Assembly: GCF_001942625.1 (NCBI RefSeq) | Contig: NZ_MLCL01000001.1 | Coordinates: 1-64,000 of the forward strand | Source: Mycobacterium syngnathidarum | GTDB taxonomy: Bacteria > Actinomycetota > Actinomycetes > Mycobacteriales > Mycobacteriaceae | Direction: 5' to 3' | Length of the DNA stretch: 64,000 nt | Shown: positions 58,208 to 64,000 of the stretch, in pieces | Numbering within the stretch: the first letter of the stretch is position 1 | Layout of the letters: the number at the start of each line of letters is the position of its first letter | Made by a program: the position numbers and the translations under genes | The notes under the pieces: generated by a model | Database searches by the model: none | What the model was told of the DNA's origin: nothing | The model's input: the letters and a program-made list of their open reading frames with translations, nothing else

Positions 58208-60433
58208 TCAGCCAGCCGGCGCGATGTCGACGGGAATGCCGTTGAGCACCGCGGTGCCCGACAGCGGATCCAGATGCGTGCCGTCGTTGAGTTGGTTGAC
58301 GTTGGTGCCGGGGCGGCGGGCCGCCAGCCGCTGCCCGGTGCCCTCGCGGTCATGACCCCAGCCGTGGGGTAGCGAGACCACGCCGCGTCGCATGCCGTCG
58401 TTCACCTCGATCGGGGCCAGCAGTTCGCCGCCGGGTCCCTTGACCACCGCGATGTCGGTGAGCCCCAGATCGGCGGCATCGTCGGGATGGATCTGCAGCG
58501 TGCACTGGTTGGAGCCGCCCGACAACGCCGGCAGGTTGTGCATCCAGCTGTTGTTGGACCGCAGGTGGCGCCGCCCGATCAGCAAGAACCCGCCGGCCGC
58601 GCGGTCGAGTGCGTCGCGCAGTCGTGCCACATCGGCGACGATCGGTTCCGGCGCGAGTTCGATTCGCCCGCTTGGGGTTCGCAGGATCTCGGGGATCCTC
58701 GGCTGCAGCGGTCCGAGGTCGATGCCGTGCGGGTTGGCCTTCAACCGCTCCATGGTGAGTCCGTCGGGCTTCGCGCCGAAGGCGTCGCCGTAGGGGCCCA
58801 GCCGCAGCATCAGGTCCAGGCGGCGTTCATAGCCGGGGCCGTCATACAGCATGGCGGTGAGCTCGTCGGCGTTCCGTCCCGCCACCGGCGAATCGGGGTT
58901 GGCGATCTCCTTGGCCAAGGTCGTCGCGATCACCTGGGCGTCGACGAGCGCGGGGTCACCGGCGGCCCCGACACCGTAGAGAATCAGCGCGAGCCGGGAC
59001 AGGATCTCGGGCTCGTCGGGCCGTCCGTCCAGCGGCAGGGCCGGCGACGAGTACCGCGCGTTGTTGCGCACCGCGAGGTTGTTGAGTGCGACGTCGAAGT
59101 GAGCGCTGCGCGACGGCGGAGGCGGCGGCAGGATGACGTCGGCGTGCCGGGTGGTCTCGTTGAGGTACGGGTCGACAGAAAGCATGAAGTCGACGCGGTC
59201 GAGCGCCTTGTCCAGCCGGTCGCCGTCGGGTGCGGACAGCACCGGGTTGCCGGCGATGGTGATCATCGCCTTGATCTGTCCTGCACCGGCGGTGTCGATC
59301 TCCTCGGCGAGGGCGGCGGCCGGCAGCTCGGAGAGCACTTCGGGATAGCCCGAGACTCGGCTGGTCCACCGCCCGGTCTTGAAGCCGCGTCCAGGTTTCG
59401 GCGGGCGCGGTGCGGGTGCGGCGGCTCCGAGTGCGAACATCGCCCCGCCGGGGCGATCGAGGTTGCCGGTGAGCACGTTGATCACATCGACCAGCCAGCT
59501 GCCGACGGTCCCGAACTCAACCGTCGACGTTCCGATCCGGCCGTAGACGGCGGCGGTGGGGGCCGCAGCGAGTTCGCGGGCCAGTTCCCGGATCTCGTCG
59601 GCATCCACGCCGCATGCCGCCTCTACCGCTTCGGGTGAGAACTCGTCGGCCAGGGTGCGGACCTCCTCGACACCGGTGACGTGCTCGCCGAGCCGCCCGA
59701 GGTCGACCAGTTCCTCCTCGAACAGCACGTGCACCAGCGCGAACAGCAGTGCCGCGTCGGTGCCGGGCCGCGGTGCGAGGTGCCGGTCGGCGAGTTTGGC
59801 CGTCTGGGTGCGGGCCGGGTCGATGACGACGAGCTGGCCGCCGCGTTTACGCAACGCGCGCAGCTTGCCTCCGAAGTCGGCGGCGGTGGCCAGGCTGCCG
59901 TTGGACACCATCGGATTGGCGCCGATGACCACCAGGTAGTCGGTGCGGTCGAGGTCGGGCACGGTGAATGCGACCGGGCTGCCGAACATCAGGCCCAGCG
60001 CGACGTGCTTGGGCATCTGGTCCAGCGTGCTGGCGCTGAACACCTGACGGGTGCCCAGGCCCTTGACGATCAGCGGCGCGTACAGGCTGCCGGCGATGGT
60101 GTGGGCATTCGGGTTGCCGAGATACACCCCGACCGAGGCGCCGCCGTGCTCGGCGATCACCGCGCCGAGGCGCTCGGTGACGACGGCGTAGGCCTCGTCC
60201 CAGGTGGCCTCGCGCAGCACGCCGTCTCGCCGGATCAGGGGCTGTGACAGCCGGTCGGGATCGTTGTCGAGTTCGCCGAAGCTGGCCCCTTTGGGGCAGA
60301 TGAATCCCGCGCTGAACACGTCGTCGTGGTCGCCGCGCGCGCCGGTCACCCGACCGTCGGAGATCGTGAGCGTCAGGCCGCAGGTGGCCTCGCAGAAGGG
60401 GCAGATCCGAAGGGCCGTGCAGGTATCAGCCAT
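58208..60433 (-). CDS. Molybdopterin-dependent oxidoreductase, NarB/FdhF-like
   Basis: The 741-residue protein has an N-terminal [4Fe-4S] site (C12-x2-C15-x3-C19 ... C46), the molybdopterin-guanine-dinucleotide domains (YLVVIGANPMVSNGS, MITIAGNPVLSAPD) and a C-terminal dinucleotide-binding domain (SLPHGWGHDREG). The residue after the FeS site in the metal loop is hard to assign. Formate dehydrogenase-like or assimilatory nitrate reductase-like enzymes both fit; no partner subunit lies nearby. Confidence 0.83.
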   Translation of the reverse strand: MADTCTALRICPFCEATCGLTLTISDGRVTGARGDHDDVFSAGFICPKGASFGELDNDPDRLSQPLIRRDGVLREATWDEAYAVVTERLGAVIAEHGGASVGVYLGNPNAHTIAGSLYAPLIVKGLGTRQVFSASTLDQMPKHVALGLMFGSPVAFTVPDLDRTDYLVVIGANPMVSNGSLATAADFGGKLRALRKRGGQLVVIDPARTQTAKLADRHLAPRPGTDAALLFALVHVLFEEELVDLGRLGEHVTGVEEVRTLADEFSPEAVEAACGVDADEIRELARELAAAPTAAVYGRIGTSTVEFGTVGSWLVDVINVLTGNLDRPGGAMFALGAAAPAPRPPKPGRGFKTGRWTSRVSGYPEVLSELPAAALAEEIDTAGAGQIKAMITIAGNPVLSAPDGDRLDKALDRVDFMLSVDPYLNETTRHADVILPPPPPSRSAHFDVALNNLAVRNNARYSSPALPLDGRPDEPEILSRLALILYGVGAAGDPALVDAQVIATTLAKEIANPDSPVAGRNADELTAMLYDGPGYERRLDLMLRLGPYGDAFGAKPDGLTMERLKANPHGIDLGPLQPRIPEILRTPSGRIELAPEPIVADVARLRDALDRAAGGFLLIGRRHLRSNNSWMHNLPALSGGSNQCTLQIHPDDAADLGLTDIAVVKGPGGELLAPIEVNDGMRRGVVSLPHGWGHDREGTGQRLAARRPGTNVNQLNDGTHLDPLSGTAVLNGIPVDIAPAG

Positions 60434-60479
60434 GCCTCAAGATTCTGCGCCGGACACCCGCCTTTTGTAAGCCTCCGGC

Positions 60480-61058
60480 TCACGGCATTTCGTACACCTT
60501 CGGTTCGAGGGTGCCGATGTAGGGCAGGTCGCGGTAGCGCTCGGCGAAGTCCAGACCGTAGCCGACGACGAACTCGTTGGGAATGTCGAAACCGACGTAG
60601 GCGACGTCGAGTTCGGTCTTGACGGCCTCGGGCTTGCGCAGCAGCGTGCAGACCCGCAGCGAACGCGGGTGGCGGGTGGCCAGGTTGCGCAGCAACCAGG
60701 ACAGGGTGAGCCCCGAGTCGATGATGTCCTCGACGATCAGCACGTCGCGGTCGTTGATGTCGCGGTCGAGGTCTTTGAGGATGCGCACCACACCCGAGGA
60801 CGAGGTGGACGAGCCGTACGAGCTGACCGCCATGAACTCCAGCTGCGTGGGCAGCGGGATCGTGCGCGCGAGATCGGTGACGAACATGACCGCACCCTTG
60901 AGCACGGTCACCAACAGCAGGTCGTCGTTACCCAGATTGTCTCGATACTCTTCGGCGATCATCTCGGCGAGTTCGACGGTGCGGGTCCGGATCTGCTCCT
61001 CGGACAACAGCACCGATTTGATGTCTCCCGCGTACAGCTCGGCAGAGTCGACAGCCAC
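60480..61058 (-). CDS. hpt: Hypoxanthine phosphoribosyltransferase
   Basis: The 192 residues include [12 protein letters not shown] and the PRPP motif [14 protein letters not shown]. It salvages hypoxanthine and guanine. GTG 61058 is used. It lies 46 bases after tilS, the usual actinobacterial order. Confidence 0.95.
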   Translation of the reverse strand: MAVDSAELYAGDIKSVLLSEEQIRTRTVELAEMIAEEYRDNLGNDDLLLVTVLKGAVMFVTDLARTIPLPTQLEFMAVSSYGSSTSSSGVVRILKDLDRDINDRDVLIVEDIIDSGLTLSWLLRNLATRHPRSLRVCTLLRKPEAVKTELDVAYVGFDIPNEFVVGYGLDFAERYRDLPYIGTLEPKVYEMP

Positions 61059-61104
61059 ACCGAACAGCGTGCCATGCGAGGCGGCCGCATTCCAACGCGG
61101 ATCG

Positions 61105-62064
61105 CTAGACCGGTTCGGTGTGCATCGTCAGCACTCCGCCGCGCCGTACCGCGAACAACCGCTGTTTGCGCAGCCCGGACGCGACGGCCACACCGCCCTG
61201 CCCGCGCCAAGCCGTCACCAGCCGATCCACCCCGCGGATCTGGATGTCGGTCAGATCACACGCGCCGCCGGCCAGCAACCAGGCCCGGACCACCCGGCGC
61301 CGCAACGCATCGGGCAACGGAGCCAACCGAGCGGTGTCCAGACAACCGGCCTCGGTACGCGCCCCGGCCAACGCTTCGGCGGCCATCGCGTCGAGCGTGT
61401 CGACATCCTCGCGCAGCGCCGTCGCGGTGCGAGCCAGCGCCTCGGCTACCCCGCCGCCGAGCACGTCCTCCAAAACCGGCAGCACTTCCTGCCGCAGCCG
61501 AACCCGGGTGAACCGGCGGTCGGCATTGTGTGGGTCCTGCCACGGGTGGAGGCCGAGTTCGTCGCAGACCGCGTGTGTCAGCGCGCGACGCACACCCAGC
61601 AAAGGCCGGTGCCACGGCGGGTCGTGAGGACGCATCCCCGCGATCGAGCGGGCGCCCGATCCGCGGCCGAGTCCCAGCAGCACCGTCTCGGCCTGGTCGT
61701 CGAGCGTATGGCCGAGCAGTACCGGCGCGCCGTCGCGGGCCGAATCGAGTGCCTCGTAGCGGGCCCGACGTGCCGCCGCCTCCGGACCACCGGCGCGACC
61801 CACCTCAACCGAAAGAACCTGCGCCCCAACGCATCCCATTTCCAGAGCCTGCCGGCGCGCCGCATCGGCGACGGTATCCGATCCGGCTTGCAGCCGATGG
61901 TCGACGATCAGTGCGGTGGTGGGCCGCAGCGCCGCCGCGACCGCGGTAAGCGCCACCGAGTCCGGGCCACCCGAGAGCGCCACACACCAGCTCTCACCGT
62001 CGATTCGCTCCCCCGCGACCGCCACGGCTTGCCGCAGCGCGGCTACAGCACCCGTTCGATCCAT
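61105..62064 (-). CDS. tilS: tRNA(Ile)-lysidine synthetase
   Basis: The 319-residue enzyme has the PP-loop [10 protein letters not shown] and later [14 protein letters not shown]. It puts lysidine on C34 of the tRNA that reads AUA. Its 5' end overlaps the zincin-like gene by 22 bases. Overlap with hpt is absent. Confidence 0.94.
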   Translation of the reverse strand: MDRTGAVAALRQAVAVAGERIDGESWCVALSGGPDSVALTAVAAALRPTTALIVDHRLQAGSDTVADAARRQALEMGCVGAQVLSVEVGRAGGPEAAARRARYEALDSARDGAPVLLGHTLDDQAETVLLGLGRGSGARSIAGMRPHDPPWHRPLLGVRRALTHAVCDELGLHPWQDPHNADRRFTRVRLRQEVLPVLEDVLGGGVAEALARTATALREDVDTLDAMAAEALAGARTEAGCLDTARLAPLPDALRRRVVRAWLLAGGACDLTDIQIRGVDRLVTAWRGQGGVAVASGLRKQRLFAVRRGGVLTMHTEPV

Positions 62065-63110
62065 CGTTGCGGTTCGTCGATCTCGTCGGGTTGCGGCAGG
62101 GTGTCGGGGCTCGTCCAGATCGTGTTGAACCGGGCCATCCCGACCCTCGACACCACATGGTCGACGAACGCCTTGCCTCGGGTGTACTGGCTGATCTTGG
62201 CGTCGAAGCCCAGTAGCGCGCGGACCACGCGCTGCAGTGGTGGTTGCTTGCGCTGCCTGCGTTCATCGAAGCGACGCCGGATGGTCGAGACCGTGGGAAC
62301 CACCGCCGGACCGACGGCATCCATCACATGATCGGCATGCCCTTCCAGCAGGGTGCCCAGCACCAACAGCTGATCGAGCGCGCGGCGCTGCGGCTCGGCC
62401 TGAACTGCGCGCATCAGCCCAAGCACACCGGACGAGTTCGGGTCGGGCGTGGACCCGTTGCGCTGGTTGCGGACGAACTCGGCGAGCCGGCCCACCATCT
62501 CGTTGACATCGTCGCCGGCGTCCTGCGTGAGCACGGCCAGCGCCTGCGACATGTGGTCGGTCAGCCAGGGGTTGGCCCGGAACTGCACCCGGTGGGTGAC
62601 CTCGTGCAGGCACACCCAGAGCCGGAAATCGGCTGGGGTGACCCGCAACTGGCGTTCCACCGCGATCACGTTCGGATACACCAGCAACAGCTCGCCGCCG
62701 TCGGGACCGAACGGATCGTACTGGCCGAGAATGCCCGAGGAGATGAAGGCCAGCACCGCGCCGGTTTGCGCGCCGGTCACCTTGCCGGTGATGAATCCCG
62801 GCTTCTGCGTATCACTTTCGTCGCCAGGGTGGGCGCCGGTGGTCATCACCCGCATCGATCGGGTGGCCGCGCGGATCCAGGCCGGCCGGTCCACCACCCG
62901 GGCGTCGGGCACCACGGCGCCCTCGATCAGGCCCGTCACCTCCCGAACGGGCAGCTCGGCAGCCTTGGAACTCTCCGACAGCTGCTCGATCACCTGGTCG
63001 CGGGTGTAGTCGGTGGACAGCGGGGCCGGCCTGGCCAGCTTCATCCCGACCGTCGCGGCGAAATCCCAGTCGACGGCGCGTCCCGCGGTGACGGCGACCC
63101 GCTCGCTCAC
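62043..63110 (-). CDS. Zincin-like metallopeptidase (Rv3626c-like)
   Basis: The 355-residue protein holds a zincin motif H-E-V-T-H (LHEVTHRVQF) and an early EREVAVTAGRAVDW-like start. This family (PF10103) has been annotated as a zinc-dependent metalloprotease and as F420-associated. GTG 63110 overlaps the dacB stop (GTGA); in-frame starts at 63125 and 63119 are less consistent. The substrate is unknown. Confidence 0.86.
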   Translation of the reverse strand: MSERVAVTAGRAVDWDFAATVGMKLARPAPLSTDYTRDQVIEQLSESSKAAELPVREVTGLIEGAVVPDARVVDRPAWIRAATRSMRVMTTGAHPGDESDTQKPGFITGKVTGAQTGAVLAFISSGILGQYDPFGPDGGELLLVYPNVIAVERQLRVTPADFRLWVCLHEVTHRVQFRANPWLTDHMSQALAVLTQDAGDDVNEMVGRLAEFVRNQRNGSTPDPNSSGVLGLMRAVQAEPQRRALDQLLVLGTLLEGHADHVMDAVGPAVVPTVSTIRRRFDERRQRKQPPLQRVVRALLGFDAKISQYTRGKAFVDHVVSRVGMARFNTIWTSPDTLPQPDEIDEPQRWIERVL

Positions 63111-64000
63111 GTGCCACATCCGCACGACCGCAGCACCGCGGCCAGCGCATCGATCGCGGTGCGCCCGGTCGGCCCGGCGTCGTTGGAGATCAGCGCAAAT
63201 GTCAGTACCCGCCCGCTGTCGTCGGTGACGATCCCGGCCAGTGCATTGGTGCCGGTCAGCGATCCGGTCTTGGCCCGCAGCCAGCCCGCGGCGTCACGCC
63301 CGGAATCGGTGTCGAGGTACCGGTTGGACAACGTGCCGCTGCCGCCGGCGATGGGCAGCAGGTCCACCAGCGGACGGACGGCCGGTTCGGTGTTGCCCGC
63401 CGCGATGTTGACCACATCGTCGAGGATCCGCGCGGTCAACCGGTCTTCGGTCGACAGGCCGCTGGAATCGACCAGCCTGGCGGCCGACACGTCGATGCCG
63501 ATGCCCTTCAGTTGGCTCAGCACCGCGTCGACTCCGCCGTCGAAGCTCTGCGACCGGTTCAGTTGGGCGGCAACCTCACGGGCGATCGACTCGGCCATCA
63601 CGTTGTCGGACTCGTTCATCATCTGGCGCAACCGCTCGATCAGCGGCGCGGACTGCACCGCGGCGATCTGCCTGGCGCCCGGGACCGCGCTGGCCAGCAC
63701 CGTCACCGACGCGGGATCCACCTTGAGCGCGGTGGCCAGGGCGCGGCCCGCATCGAGGGCCGGCGTGGTCGACCGCCTGGATTCCACCGTCGTCGGCTGG
63801 ATCCGCCCGCCGTCGAGCATCACCGGTTCCATCGGTGCGATGTCACCGCCTTCGATGTCGGCCGGATCCCAGCCCGGCGCCATCGCCGGACCGCTGTAGG
63901 CGCTGGTGTCGACCCGGACCGCGGTGACGGTCATGCCGGTGTTGCGCACCTGCTCGGCCAGGTCACTGATCCGGGCCGCACCCTTGTACCAGGTGTCGGT
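63107..64000 (-). CDS. dacB: D-alanyl-D-alanine carboxypeptidase, S13/PBP4 type (5' part outside window)
   Basis: The frame is open to the window edge at 64000, so only about 297 C-terminal residues are seen. They include SxN (ESDNVMAESIAR) and the KTG triad (AKTGSLTGTNAL) of penicillin-binding proteins. The S-x-x-K serine should be in the missing part. Homologue of Rv3627c; it trims peptidoglycan. Confidence 0.9.
   Translation of the reverse strand, partial: TDTWYKGAARISDLAEQVRNTGMTVTAVRVDTSAYSGPAMAPGWDPADIEGGDIAPMEPVMLDGGRIQPTTVESRRSTTPALDAGRALATALKVDPASVTVLASAVPGARQIAAVQSAPLIERLRQMMNESDNVMAESIAREVAAQLNRSQSFDGGVDAVLSQLKGIGIDVSAARLVDSSGLSTEDRLTARILDDVVNIAAGNTEPAVRPLVDLLPIAGGSGTLSNRYLDTDSGRDAAGWLRAKTGSLTGTNALAGIVTDDSGRVLTFALISNDAGPTGRTAIDALAAVLRSCGCGT

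Overview
The window is chromosomal DNA of a mycobacterium, most likely a fast-growing Mycolicibacterium. The evidence is high GC, many GTG starts and 1-4 nt stop/start overlaps, a PGRS-type glycine-repeat protein, lsr2, mhuD, disA, lpqE and lpqF homologues, a mycofactocin-type SDR, and gene order from about 20 kb onward that follows M. tuberculosis Rv3577-Rv3627c with a few insertions and losses. No tRNA, rRNA or CRISPR array was seen.

Positions 1-20 kb are an accessory, metal-centred block. It opens with the 3' end of an IS481-type transposase and a PGRS-like protein studded with His-Asp clusters. A minus-strand operon follows (mycofactocin-type SDR, ferritin-like 'metal-dependent hydrolase', methyltransferase), divergent from a small cysteine-rich protein. 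Two Zur-like palindromes lie between the divergent genes. Next come the PacL-CtpC zinc/manganese efflux pair, a DUF318/TIGR03943 permease pair, and a zinc/manganese ABC importer whose binding protein carries a manganese-type ligand set. A FecBCD-type importer with an FhuF-like Fe-S protein sits behind a cobalamin riboswitch. The zinc-free ribosomal protein operon rpmB2-rpmG1-rpsN2-rpsR2 is divergent from mrf-rpmE2 across a third Zur-like box. That box shares an exact 16-mer with the one at 5.7 kb.

Positions 20-38 kb hold conserved genes: an MBL-fold hydrolase, arsB-like permease, rlmB, cysS, ispF, ispD, carD, lpqE, radA, disA, canB, mutY, a GlxA-type regulator, an alpha/beta hydrolase, mhuD and lpqF. 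They end in a second cobalamin-riboswitch unit, cbtB-cbtA plus a divergent histidine phosphatase.

Positions 38-64 kb are core housekeeping genes: clpC1 and lsr2 (each with a textbook intrinsic terminator), lysS, a D-threonine-aldolase-like enzyme, the pantothenate/folate run ftsH-folE-folP-folB-folK-DUF3180-DUF6779-DUF2520-panC-panD-coaX, then ephA, an LLM-class monooxygenase, a zinc alcohol dehydrogenase, a SIMPL lipoprotein, a molybdopterin oxidoreductase, hpt, tilS, a zincin-like protein and a dacB cut by the window end.

The most interesting idea is a link between zinc starvation and corrinoid supply. The Zur-linked ribosomal operon runs on the same strand directly into a B12-riboswitch-controlled importer. 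A second Zur-like divergon controls an uncharacterised redox/di-metal gene set.
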